A model generated the notes under the pieces. It was not told the origin of the DNA. It was given only the letters and a program-made list of their open reading frames with translations, and did no database searches. From a virus: a stretch of 35,549 nt of DNA. How positions within the stretch are numbered: position 1 is the first letter of the stretch; every line of letters begins with the position of its first letter. Below, one piece after another: positions 1 through 7,485 of the stretch. The translations under genes and the position numbers were made by a program. The stretch covers positions 1 to 35,549 of the IMG/VR virus record IMGVR_UViG_3300034954_000075. The stretch is one strand, 5' to 3'.

Positions 1-169
1 CAGATTGAGATGGAGAAGAGCAGAAGTAATTAGACACGATCAAAACGCACATGATCGTATGAAAAGGTATCAATGTATTATGTTGCTTGATACTGCTACA
101 AAGTTTGCAGAAGAACCCTTTTGGCATGTAGCACAGGCAGATTTTACAGGCAGAATTTATTATGTGTCA
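1..169. repeat. Terminal overlap of the contig, left copy
   Basis: These 169 bases recur at 35381-35549 with one difference (A at 43, G at 35423). They lie inside the RNA polymerase gene, and joining the ends restores one continuous reading frame. This is an assembly overlap marking a complete circularly closed contig, not a biological terminal repeat. The difference changes CAA to CAG, both Gln, so it is silent and probably reflects population variation. Confidence 0.95.
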
Positions 170-1405
170 GGGATATTTAATCCTCAAGGTAATGATTTAG
201 CTAGAGCTTTGCATAGGTTTGCAGAAGGTGCAGCAATAACAGATGAGAAAGCAAAGAATTGGTTAGGTATTGCAGGTGCTAACTCTTGGGGTATGAGCAA
301 ATACAGTTATGAAGAACGTATTGAATGGTCTAAAACAGAAGGAGAAGCATTAGCCAGACAGATAGCAAGCAATCCAGAATCTTATATCAGCATATGGAGT
401 CAAGCAGAAGAACCATTTCAATTTCTTGCCTGGTGTTTAGACTTCAATGAATTACTTGAAGAGGGATATGGATATATAAGCAAGCATCCTGTCTTACTTG
501 ATGGTACAAACAATGGCTTTCAACATTTTGCAGCCATGTCTTATGACAATAAACTTGCAGCAAAGGTTAATTTAAAAAACTATGACGAGGTAGAGGACCT
601 TTATGAAGAGGTTAAAGATGAAGTTATAAATGAATTATCAAAGCAAGCAGATACTATTGCAGAAGATTGGTATCAACATCATCAAGTCATTACAAGAAAG
701 ATGATAAAGAAACCTGTGATGATGATTCCATACAGTGGTAAAACTTTTGGTATTACAAATGCTATCCGAGATTATTTTATGGCAAGCGATGAAGACTTGT
801 CTTGGAATAAAGATTGCTTTTTACATAATCATTATCTTGCAAAAATAATAGAGAAAAGTGTTAATAATATCTGCCCTAAATGTATAATAGTGATGAAATA
901 TTTAACAGAGATAGCAAGATGTTTTGGTAAAGAAGATAAAGATATGACATGGATTACACCTTCTAAGTTTTATGTTAAGCAGCATTATTACAAGTCTAAT
1001 ATAAAAAGAATTGCCACCAAACTGCATGCTACGACTGTACAGTTGTCACTTAATTGTAATACAACAGAGATTGATAAAAGAAAATCTACACAGAGTTTTG
1101 CAGCAAACTTTGTTCACAGTTTAGATGCTGCTAATGTACATTTAGCGTTAGAAAAAAGTAAAGCTAGTGGTCTTAATCAGTTCTGTACAATACATGATTG
1201 TTTTGGATCACCTGCTGCACATATAGAAGAATTTATAGGTTATGTAAAAGAAAGTTTTGTTGATATGTATAGTAAAAATTTATTAGATGATTTATACCAG
1301 CAAGCAGTAAAACAGTTAGATGATCCAAGCAAGCTACCCATACCACCAGACATAGGGGATTTTGATGTGTGTGAAGTTTTATTAGCACCATATGTGTTTA
1401 GTTGA
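1..1405 (+). CDS. gp1: T7-like single-subunit RNA polymerase, C-terminal part (partial; continues from window end)
   Basis: This is the catalytic half of the phage DNA-dependent RNA polymerase, which transcribes middle and late phage genes. The gene starts at 34392 and runs across the circular junction; joined it encodes 797 residues, against 883 in T7. Numbered on the joined protein, motif A is LLDGTNNGFQHFAAM with metal-binding Asp497. Motif B is KKPVMMIPYSGKTFG, with Lys566 and Tyr574 equivalent to T7 Lys631 and Tyr639. Motif C is IHDCFG with Asp729. The upstream NFVHSLDAANV matches the conserved T7 segment NFVHSQDGSHL. All catalytic residues are present, so the enzyme looks active. SSB follows after a 92-nt gap. 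The break in the gene is only where the contig was opened. Confidence 0.97.
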   Translation, partial: RLRWRRAEVIRHDQNAHDRMKRYQCIMLLDTATKFAEEPFWHVAQADFTGRIYYVSGIFNPQGNDLARALHRFAEGAAITDEKAKNWLGIAGANSWGMSKYSYEERIEWSKTEGEALARQIASNPESYISIWSQAEEPFQFLAWCLDFNELLEEGYGYISKHPVLLDGTNNGFQHFAAMSYDNKLAAKVNLKNYDEVEDLYEEVKDEVINELSKQADTIAEDWYQHHQVITRKMIKKPVMMIPYSGKTFGITNAIRDYFMASDEDLSWNKDCFLHNHYLAKIIEKSVNNICPKCIIVMKYLTEIARCFGKEDKDMTWITPSKFYVKQHYYKSNIKRIATKLHATTVQLSLNCNTTEIDKRKSTQSFAANFVHSLDAANVHLALEKSKASGLNQFCTIHDCFGSPAAHIEEFIGYVKESFVDMYSKNLLDDLYQQAVKQLDDPSKLPIPPDIGDFDVCEVLLAPYVFS

Positions 1406-1497
1406 ACAAATGCGTGACAAGTAATTTTCTTGCGGTACTATCAGTGATACATCCAATATGGATGCAATTAAAAGAAAACTTAAACTGAAATTTCCAA

Positions 1498-2124
1498 ATG
1501 ATTAAATCAGAAATTATCAACATCACAACACCAGTGTGCCTATTTCAATTTGCATGGCTGGTAGAACCCGACACAAAATTTGATGCGTCAGGTATATGGC
1601 AGGTCGAATGTCTTATTGATCCAGAAAAATCACAAGATATAAGTGATCAATTAGATGGACTTCTTGAAAGATGGAAAACGCAATTAAAAATTGCTAATCC
1701 TAATAAAAAATTTAAACTTGCACCATTACCTTTTGGTTATGAAGACATAGATGGCAAGCCATACTTCAGAATCAAAACCAAAATGAAAGGTGGAGGAGTA
1801 AGGGCAGATGGTACACAGTGGAAACAAAGACCACCTGTTTTGTTTAATTCTGATGGTTCTCCTATGACAGAAGACCAGAAGGAAAAAGTTAACAAGTGTG
1901 GTCCTGGTACAACAGGTCAAGTCAACATGCGTTGCAGTGGGTGGGAAAATCCAAGCTTTGGTGTTGGTATAAAGATCCAACCAGAAGCTGTCATCATTCA
2001 CAACCATGTCGAGTACACAAAAACCGCACAAGGCTACGGCTTTGAAACAGAAGAAGCAACCATCGAAGAAGAGAAACCCAAAGCGAAAGCAGGGTTTGAA
2101 ACAGTCGGAGCAGACGAATTTTAG
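1498..2124 (+). CDS. gp2.5: Single-stranded DNA-binding protein, T7 gp2.5-like
   Basis: The 208-residue protein resembles T7 gp2.5 (232 aa), which coats single-stranded DNA and coordinates the replisome. It sits between RNA polymerase and endonuclease I, as in T7. The first ~175 residues would form the OB-fold core. The C-terminal tail is low-complexity, rich in Glu and Lys, and ends in GADEF; an acidic tail with a terminal Phe is the hallmark by which gp2.5 contacts polymerase and helicase. The tail is encoded in DNA shared with the next gene (overlap 2006-2124). No Shine-Dalgarno sequence is visible before the ATG. With no phage DNA polymerase in this genome, the tail's usual partner would have to be the helicase or a host enzyme. 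Confidence 0.88.
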   Translation: MIKSEIINITTPVCLFQFAWLVEPDTKFDASGIWQVECLIDPEKSQDISDQLDGLLERWKTQLKIANPNKKFKLAPLPFGYEDIDGKPYFRIKTKMKGGGVRADGTQWKQRPPVLFNSDGSPMTEDQKEKVNKCGPGTTGQVNMRCSGWENPSFGVGIKIQPEAVIIHNHVEYTKTAQGYGFETEEATIEEEKPKAKAGFETVGADEF

Positions 2125-2485
2125 AAGTAAGTTTGAAGCTGCAATAGCAGCTACATTACAAGCAAATAAAGTTCCTTATACCTATGAAACACTTGATGTT
2201 AGCTACCAAATCAGTTGCATTTATAAGCCTGATTTCATCCTTGACAACGGCATCTGTATTGAAACTAAAGGCTTCTTCTCAAAAGAGGACCGCAGAAAAC
2301 ATGTTGCGATCAAGACGCAACGACCCGACCTAGATATTAGGTTCTGTTTTCAAAACAGCAAAGCAAAATTGAGTCGTGGCAAAAGAAGTTTAACCTATGG
2401 TGCTTGGGCTACTAAGCATGGGTTTCTTTGGAGTCACGGCTCTATCCCTGAAGAATGGATGAATGAAAACACAAGAAAAAATTAA
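2006..2485 (+). CDS. gp3: Endonuclease I / Holliday junction resolvase, T7 gp3-like
   Basis: The 159-residue protein matches T7 endonuclease I (149 aa), which resolves branched DNA and helps degrade the host chromosome. Catalytic residues are visible: Glu44 in FRSKFE, Asp76 in KPDF, Glu86 and Lys88 in ETKG, the equivalents of T7 Glu20, Asp55, Glu65 and Lys67. The ATG at 2006 is the only ATG before the domain and gives a 38-residue Lys-rich N-terminal arm, longer than in T7. A TTG at 2096 would give a T7-like length instead. From the ATG the gene overlaps SSB by 119 nt in another frame, where SSB encodes its disordered tail. Confidence 0.9.
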   Translation: MSSTQKPHKATALKQKKQPSKKRNPKRKQGLKQSEQTNFRSKFEAAIAATLQANKVPYTYETLDVSYQISCIYKPDFILDNGICIETKGFFSKEDRRKHVAIKTQRPDLDIRFCFQNSKAKLSRGKRSLTYGAWATKHGFLWSHGSIPEEWMNENTRKN

Positions 2486-2582
2486 CAACGCAAAACAAAG
2501 AATTAAAGAACTTGAATGTCTTATCAAACATTGGGAGAAAGATGACACAAAGCAAGTATCTCAGAAAAGAACCATGCCCTGA
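2463..2582 (+). CDS. Possible 39-residue helical peptide between endonuclease I and primase
   Basis: This short reading frame starts MKTQEKINNAKQRIKELECL and looks like a single amphipathic helix or coiled coil. It overlaps the end of endonuclease I (to 2485) and the start of primase-helicase (from 2542), filling the gap in a region where genes are tightly overlapped. The codons read like protein and there is a weak purine-rich stretch upstream of the ATG. I do not recognise a family. It may be a real small gene or a chance frame. Confidence 0.35.
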   Translation: MKTQEKINNAKQRIKELECLIKHWEKDDTKQVSQKRTMP

Positions 2583-4149
2583 GTGTGGCAGTAAAGATAA
2601 CCTAGCCATCTATGATGATGGACATGGTTACTGTTTTGGTTGTGGCTATACGCAGCAACCACAAAAAGATAAACCCAGAAAATCTTTTGTAAAACCAGTG
2701 AAGAAACCATTACTTAAATTTGTTACACCAAAAGCATTGCCAAAGCGTGGACTTTCGCACGAAACTTGCGAACTGTTTAACTACGGAATATCTGAACATA
2801 ACGGTCAACCAGTACAGGTTGCTACCTATGAAGACAAGTTAGGTAGACAGGTTGCACAGCATATTAGATTTCAAAACAAAAAATTTATCTGGCTTGGTGA
2901 TGTAAGTGATCTACAACTATGGGGCCAGAGATTATGGAGACAAGTTAATACAGGTAATATGTTTGTCACTATTACAGAAGGAGAGATTGATTGCATGTCA
3001 GTCTCACAGGCACAAAATAACAAGTATCCTGTAGTAAGTTTGCCTTCGGGATCACAGTCGGCTAATAAATATATAGCTGCAAATCTGAAATGGTTATCTC
3101 AATTTGTACGGATAGTAATTTGTTTTGACAGTGACGAGCCTGGCATGGTTGCTGCCGAAAAAGCAATTAAAATCTTACCTCCTGGTAAGGCAGCAATATG
3201 TAGACTCCCTAGAAAAGACGCTAATGAAATGCTCATCGCAGGTGAGGGGGAAGAACTTAGAGATCTCCTATGGAAGGCAACACCTGTTAGACCAGATGGC
3301 ATCCTTAACGCATCTAACCTATGGACAGAGCTAACAAAGAAAGGCAGTAATAGTATTTGTTCTTTTCCTTTTCCAGAGCTAGATAAGTTCTGTAAAGGGT
3401 TTCGTAAACAGCAGATGCTTTGTATTGCAGCAGGTAGTGGTACAGGTAAGTCAACTATATGTCGTGAACTTGCACATCACTTTATGAAGAATAGTTTGAC
3501 CGTAGGTTATATAGCTCTTGAAGAATCGGTACAAAGAACAATGCAGGGGATACTCGGTGTAGAGATGAATAAACCCCTGCATCTTGAGGATAATGTAGAA
3601 GAAACAGAAGGGCTAAAACAATCGTTTGACAGACTGTTTGGTACAGGAAAACTATTCTTATATGATCACTTCGGTTCTATTGATCCTGATAGATTAGTCG
3701 AACAGATACAATATCTTGCAACAGCAGAAGGTGTAGATGTTGTTATCTTGGATCATTTAACAATAGTTGTTTCTGGTATCAGTGACCTTGATGAGAGAAG
3801 AGCTTTAGATGTGGTCTGTACAAAGCTTAGACAGGTAGTTGAATCTACTGGTATAGGTTTAGTTATTGTTTCTCACTTACGTAGACCAGAAGGCAAAGGA
3901 CATGAAGAAGGTAATAAAGTAAGTCTTAATCATTTAAGGTCTAGCCATTCAATAGCACAACTATCTGATTTAGTAGTTGCCTGTGAAAGAAATCAGCAGT
4001 CAGAAAGTTATGCAGAACGAGCAGAACTACAGTTAAGAGTATTGAAGAACAGACACACAGGAATGACAGGACCAGTAGATAAATTATTGTATGACGAAAA
4101 GACAGGAAGGCTTGTAGTACCTATGGAATCTTATTTTGGAAACAAATGA
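2542..4149 (+). CDS. gp4: Bifunctional DNA primase-helicase, T7 gp4-like
   Basis: This 535-residue protein makes primers and unwinds DNA at the fork; T7 gp4A has 566 residues. In order it has a zinc-binding domain (Cys12, Cys15, Cys31, Cys34), a TOPRIM primase core (TEGEID with Glu146; FDSDEPG with Asp196 and Asp198), and a RecA-type hexameric helicase. The helicase shows Walker A GSGTGKST with Lys303, Walker B VVILDH with Asp404, the HLRRPEGKGHEEG loop, and an arginine finger in CERNQQ (Arg483, like T7 Arg522). I chose the ATG at 2542 because GGGAG lies just upstream; a TTG at 2512 would add ten residues. The stop overlaps the exonuclease start as ATGA. No polymerase gene follows, which is exceptional for this position. 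Confidence 0.95.
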   Translation: MTQSKYLRKEPCPECGSKDNLAIYDDGHGYCFGCGYTQQPQKDKPRKSFVKPVKKPLLKFVTPKALPKRGLSHETCELFNYGISEHNGQPVQVATYEDKLGRQVAQHIRFQNKKFIWLGDVSDLQLWGQRLWRQVNTGNMFVTITEGEIDCMSVSQAQNNKYPVVSLPSGSQSANKYIAANLKWLSQFVRIVICFDSDEPGMVAAEKAIKILPPGKAAICRLPRKDANEMLIAGEGEELRDLLWKATPVRPDGILNASNLWTELTKKGSNSICSFPFPELDKFCKGFRKQQMLCIAAGSGTGKSTICRELAHHFMKNSLTVGYIALEESVQRTMQGILGVEMNKPLHLEDNVEETEGLKQSFDRLFGTGKLFLYDHFGSIDPDRLVEQIQYLATAEGVDVVILDHLTIVVSGISDLDERRALDVVCTKLRQVVESTGIGLVIVSHLRRPEGKGHEEGNKVSLNHLRSSHSIAQLSDLVVACERNQQSESYAERAELQLRVLKNRHTGMTGPVDKLLYDEKTGRLVVPMESYFGNK

Positions 4150-4877
4150 CTTTATTAATTGACGCTGATTGGCTCGTTTTCACCTCATGTATTAACGCTG
4201 AAAGAGAATATGAATGGATGAGAGACTTGTGGAGCTTTAAGTTTGATGCACAAGAAGTACATGAAATAATTGATACAAGAATTAAGCGTTACCAAGCAAT
4301 AGCTGAAGGTGATAAAGATGTTGTTATGTGCTTTACTGAGTACCCAACATTTAGACATACGATATATCCAGAGTACAAAGCTAATAGAAAAGAAAAAAGG
4401 AAGCCTTGTAGATATAGAGAAACGATAGAACAAGTTAAAGACAAATATAGATCGGAAAGCTATCCAGGTTTAGAGGGAGATGATGTTCTTGGACTTCTTG
4501 CAACTAGCAAAAAATATCCAGATCCCATTGTTGTATCAATAGATAAGGACATGAGATCTGTACCTTGCACACTATTAGCAGGTGATGACATGGAACTTAT
4601 AACCAAACGTAAAGCTGATAGACATTGGATGATACAAGCTCTTACAGGTGACAGTACTGATAACTACTTTGGTATAGATAAGGTAGGACCAGTAACAGCA
4701 GAAAAGATATTAGGTGAAGCTAAAACACTTGAACAAATGTGGGAAAAGGTAGTAGCTGCGTATGAGAAAAAGAAATATAAATTTGCTGATGCTGTTCTTA
4801 ATGCACAGCTTGCAAGAATACTGAGAGATGGAGATTTTGATTACAACACTGGAGAAGTATCTCTCTGGACTCCATAA
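4146..4877 (+). CDS. gp6: 5'-3' exonuclease, T7 gp6-like
   Basis: The 243-residue protein is a FEN/5'-nuclease homologue of T7 gp6 (300 aa), which removes primers, degrades host DNA and aids recombination. Visible motifs are IDADWLVF (Asp6, Asp8), YKANRK (77-82), LEGDDVLG (109-116), DKD (133-135), GDSTDN (168-173), and a helix-three-turn-helix GIDKVGPVTAEKIL (176-189). The C-terminal SLWTP parallels YLWRP in T7. The gene is translationally coupled to primase-helicase through a 4-nt ATGA overlap. In T7 the DNA polymerase gene lies between these two; here nothing does. Confidence 0.93.
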   Translation: MTLLIDADWLVFTSCINAEREYEWMRDLWSFKFDAQEVHEIIDTRIKRYQAIAEGDKDVVMCFTEYPTFRHTIYPEYKANRKEKRKPCRYRETIEQVKDKYRSESYPGLEGDDVLGLLATSKKYPDPIVVSIDKDMRSVPCTLLAGDDMELITKRKADRHWMIQALTGDSTDNYFGIDKVGPVTAEKILGEAKTLEQMWEKVVAAYEKKKYKFADAVLNAQLARILRDGDFDYNTGEVSLWTP

Positions 4878-4880
4878 AAA

Positions 4881-4920
4881 AACACCAACAACGCAGTAGC
4901 ATGGGCTGTTGGTATTTCTT
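4881..4920 (+). terminator. Possible terminator after the replication genes
   Basis: ACCAACA (4884-4890) and TGTTGGT (4907-4913) form a 7-bp stem with a 16-nt loop, followed by ATTTCTT. It begins four bases after the exonuclease stop, before the first structural operon. The loop is long and the T tract interrupted, so termination may be partial. Confidence 0.45.
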
Positions 4921-4945
4921 AGTTGCCTGGATAAGCATATCAACC

Positions 4946-4974
4946 TTATCACAGAAATTATATACTGCTATACT
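4946..4974 (+). promoter_or_regulatory. Candidate sigma70-type promoter for the structural operon
   Basis: TTATCA (4946-4951) is followed after 17 bp by TATACT (4969-4974); each is a partial match to TTGACA and TATAAT. It lies in the 141-bp gap between exonuclease and the first small structural gene. A perfect TTGACA at 4987-4992 has no good -10 partner before the ATG at 5019. No phage-polymerase promoter motif was identified here. Confidence 0.35.
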
Positions 4975-5018
4975 TTATTCTATAAATTGACATATACTAA
5001 ATATAAATCTTACTAATC

Positions 5019-5222
5019 ATGTCATCTGAAAAACTACCAGTAATTACAGATGAAATGATTTTTGCCTTAGATCAAATCTTTCCTAATCGTCATCCTGATT
5101 TGTCTTTATCTGATAGAGAGGTATGGTATAGAGCAGGGCAACGGTATGTTGTTGACTTCCTGATCGAACAACAAAAAAGGCAAAAGGATACCATGCTCAA
5201 TCAATCAGTCTTGGAGAATTAG
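5019..5222 (+). CDS. Small conserved-type protein upstream of portal
   Basis: The 67-residue acidic protein starts MSSEKLPVITDEM and contains the segment DREVWYRAGQRYVVDFL. I recall similar short proteins in front of the portal gene in cyanobacterial T7-like phages, but cannot assign a function. There is no membrane segment or Cys motif. It is the first gene of the morphogenesis block and is followed after 2 nt by the next gene. The start lies in TAATCATG without a Shine-Dalgarno sequence. Confidence 0.7.
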   Translation: MSSEKLPVITDEMIFALDQIFPNRHPDLSLSDREVWYRAGQRYVVDFLIEQQKRQKDTMLNQSVLEN

Positions 5223-5224
5223 CC

Positions 5225-5449
5225 ATGTGCGTCGGCAGAAGACCATCCCCACCACCTTTACCAAAACCCAGGCCAACAGCACCAAGACCTGAACAAACTG
5301 CTCAACGTGTAGTGATTGGATCGCAAAGGGCTGAAGGGGGAAGAAGAAAAACACCAACTCAAAGAACTAGAAGAAGGTTAGGTACACAGTCATTAAGAAT
5401 ACCTTTACTGGCTCAAGAACAGACAGGAACAGGTAATCTTAGGTATTAA
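5225..5449 (+). CDS. Small Pro/Arg-rich protein starting Met-Cys, possible virion protein
   Basis: The 74-residue basic protein begins MCVGRRPSPPPLPKP; Pro is concentrated at the N-terminus and Arg in the centre. It occupies the position of the small T7 genes 6.5-7.3 before the portal. The Met-Cys start also occurs in the next gene, in the gp14 homologue here, and in T7 gp6.7 and gp14. A role as a minor virion protein (gp6.7 or gp7.3 type) is a guess from position and composition. Two-nucleotide gaps on both sides suggest translational coupling. Confidence 0.65.
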   Translation: MCVGRRPSPPPLPKPRPTAPRPEQTAQRVVIGSQRAEGGRRKTPTQRTRRRLGTQSLRIPLLAQEQTGTGNLRY

Positions 5450-5451
5450 TT

Positions 5452-5760
5452 ATGTGTATATTTAGCAACAGAGGAAGTCAAGCCGTTGTGCAACCCACAT
5501 CAACTTTTCGTGATGCTCCACCGATTGTGACAGGATCACAAACTGGTGTTGCTAATCCGAAAGATACTGAGAAGGCAACAGAAGAATTAAAAATTAAAAG
5601 ACAAAAAGAAGAAGGAACTTATTTAGATCCAAATCTTAGTAGGCTTGAAGAAGCTTTAAATCCAGGTAGTGGTAGGAGTAACAGAAGACGTTTTAGTAGA
5701 AAAGGAGCTATTAGGAACAGCAGAAGAGGTTCTAGTAGTAGCAGAGGAAGAAGATCTTAA
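5452..5760 (+). CDS. Small basic protein starting Met-Cys, possible minor virion protein
   Basis: The 102-residue protein begins MCIFSNRG, has a charged middle (about residues 45-75) and ends in an Arg/Ser-rich tail resembling nucleic-acid-binding tails. It shares the Met-Cys start and position with the preceding gene and may correspond to T7 gp7.3 or gp6.7. It is followed after two bases (TAATTATG) by the portal gene. No enzymatic motif is seen. Confidence 0.65.
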   Translation: MCIFSNRGSQAVVQPTSTFRDAPPIVTGSQTGVANPKDTEKATEELKIKRQKEEGTYLDPNLSRLEEALNPGSGRSNRRRFSRKGAIRNSRRGSSSSRGRRS

Positions 5761-5762
5761 TT

Positions 5763-7346
5763 ATGGAATACTCAACACAAAAACAAACAGCAGCAGGTAG
5801 ATACGCACAACTACAAAGTGCAAGATCTACCTTTGATAGAGAAGCAAAAGAATCTTCTAAGCTGACAATTCCAAGCTTGATACCTGAGAGTACAACAGGT
5901 ACAAGATCTAAAATCAAAACACCTTTTCAAGCTGTAGGTGCTAGAGGTGTAAACAGTCTTGCATCTAAACTTTTATTTGCATTGCTACCACCATCAACTG
6001 CTTTCTTCAAACTAAGTATTGATAGTCTTGAACTGTTAAAGCAAGGACAAGAAGGATTAGAAACAGAAATAGATAAAGGATTACGAACAATAGAAACAGC
6101 TTTGATGAATGAGATAGAGATCTCTAACGATAGGGTTGCAATGTTTGAAGCATTGAAACATCTAATCGTTGGTGGGAATGTTCTTCTCTATCTCACAGAT
6201 GATGGACTAAAAGTATATCCACTATCAAAGTTTGTATGTAAAAGAGATGCAGTTGGTAATGTATTAGAAATCATTACACAAGAATCAATACACCCAAACG
6301 CACTATCACCAGAGTTCTTAGAACAAATCAAAAAGAAAGAGAACTATGATGAGAAAACAATGGATAGTGACCTTGATATATACACATACGTCAAGAGAGT
6401 AAACGATGACTTCATGTGGTATCAAGAATGTAAAGGAGAAAAAATACCAGGTACTGATGGTAGATCAAAGGTAGATGTATCACCTTGGATAACTCTCAGG
6501 TTTGTTCGGATAGATGGTGAAGATTATGGTAGAGGATATGTAGAAGAATACAGAGGAGACTTAATTAGTTTAGAAGCTTTGATGCAAGCAATCATAGAAG
6601 GTGCAGCAGCTTCCGCTAAAACTTTGTTTCTTGTAAATCCTAATGGTGTAACCAGAGCAGCGACCCTAGCCAAAGCTCCTAACGGTGCAATACGAGAAGG
6701 AAGTGCAGCAGATATATCTGTGATGCAGGTCGGTAAGGCTGCTGATTTCAGTGTTTCTCAGGCTGTTATGCAAACTATTACAGGTAGATTAGAGTATGCC
6801 TTTCTGATGGCTAGATCTGTTCAGAGAGATGCAGAAAGAGTAACAGCAGCAGAAGTTACCATGATGGCTAATGAACTAGAGAATAGTCTTGGTGGTATCT
6901 ACTCCATACTTACTCAAGAGTTTCAACTACCTTATCTTAAACGTAGGATGCACATGCTTGTACGTTCTGGTAAGGCTCCAAAACTACCAGAAAAAATAGT
7001 TAAACCTAAAATTGTTACAGGTGTACAAGGTCTTGGTCGTGGTAATGATCGCAATAAGCTTGTTGAATTTATTGGCACAGTAAGTCAGGCTTTAGGTCCA
7101 GATATAATGCGTCAGTACATGAATGTAGATGAAGCTATAAAACGACTAGCAAACTCAATAGGAATAGATACTGCTAACCTAGTGAAGACGCAAGAAGAAA
7201 TACAGGCTGAGATGGAAGCTATGCAACAGCAGCAGCTAATACAACATCTCGGACCTGCTGCTCTTGGATCTCCATTACTTGATCCACAGAAAAATGCAAA
7301 TGCACAACAACTAGCGGAGGAAACCAATGCCGAGCAAGAAACCTGA
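5763..7346 (+). CDS. gp8: Portal (head-tail connector) protein, gp8-like
   Basis: The 527-residue protein matches T7 gp8 (536 aa), the dodecameric portal through which DNA enters and leaves the capsid. It begins with a Gln/Ala/Ser/Arg-rich helix and includes SLASKLLFALLPPSTAFFKL and ARSVQRDAERVTAAEV, both typical of podoviral connectors. The last ~60 residues are Gln/Glu-rich and probably flexible. Its 3' end overlaps the next small gene by 20 nt. Length, order (portal-scaffold-capsid) and motifs agree, so the assignment is firm. Confidence 0.95.
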   Translation: MEYSTQKQTAAGRYAQLQSARSTFDREAKESSKLTIPSLIPESTTGTRSKIKTPFQAVGARGVNSLASKLLFALLPPSTAFFKLSIDSLELLKQGQEGLETEIDKGLRTIETALMNEIEISNDRVAMFEALKHLIVGGNVLLYLTDDGLKVYPLSKFVCKRDAVGNVLEIITQESIHPNALSPEFLEQIKKKENYDEKTMDSDLDIYTYVKRVNDDFMWYQECKGEKIPGTDGRSKVDVSPWITLRFVRIDGEDYGRGYVEEYRGDLISLEALMQAIIEGAAASAKTLFLVNPNGVTRAATLAKAPNGAIREGSAADISVMQVGKAADFSVSQAVMQTITGRLEYAFLMARSVQRDAERVTAAEVTMMANELENSLGGIYSILTQEFQLPYLKRRMHMLVRSGKAPKLPEKIVKPKIVTGVQGLGRGNDRNKLVEFIGTVSQALGPDIMRQYMNVDEAIKRLANSIGIDTANLVKTQEEIQAEMEAMQQQQLIQHLGPAALGSPLLDPQKNANAQQLAEETNAEQET

Positions 7347-7476
7347 AGAAACAAAAACACCTGAAACAGAACCAGCAAAGGCTGTTGTTAGTAAGCTAGG
7401 TATCAATGATGAGCCTACCCCTACAAAGCCAAGAGTGGTCGAAACCAAGAATGGTCGTACAATGACTTATAACTAA
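7327..7476 (+). CDS. Small hypothetical protein between portal and scaffold
   Basis: A 49-residue frame begins MPSKKPEETKTPETEPAK and is rich in Lys, Pro, Thr and Glu, so probably disordered. A strong ribosome site (GCGGAGG) lies just before its ATG, inside the portal gene, which supports translation. It overlaps portal by 20 nt and precedes scaffold by 9 nt. Function unknown. Confidence 0.6.
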   Translation: MPSKKPEETKTPETEPAKAVVSKLGINDEPTPTKPRVVETKNGRTMTYN

Positions 7477-7485
7477 ACAAATATT

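Noticed and set aside
1458-1505. 15-residue frame MDAIKRKLKLKFPND overlapping the SSB start
   Set aside because: It is too short to support as a gene; it could be a leader peptide, but nothing beyond position suggests it.
2512-2541. TTG start of primase-helicase
   Set aside because: The ATG at 2542 has a GGGAG ribosome site and gives an N-terminus close to the zinc-binding domain, as in T7 gp4.
4987-5015. Perfect TTGACA at 4987-4992 as a promoter for the structural operon
   Set aside because: At the right spacing the -10 would be TTACTA, ending 3 bases before the ATG, leaving no leader; a different pair upstream is preferred.
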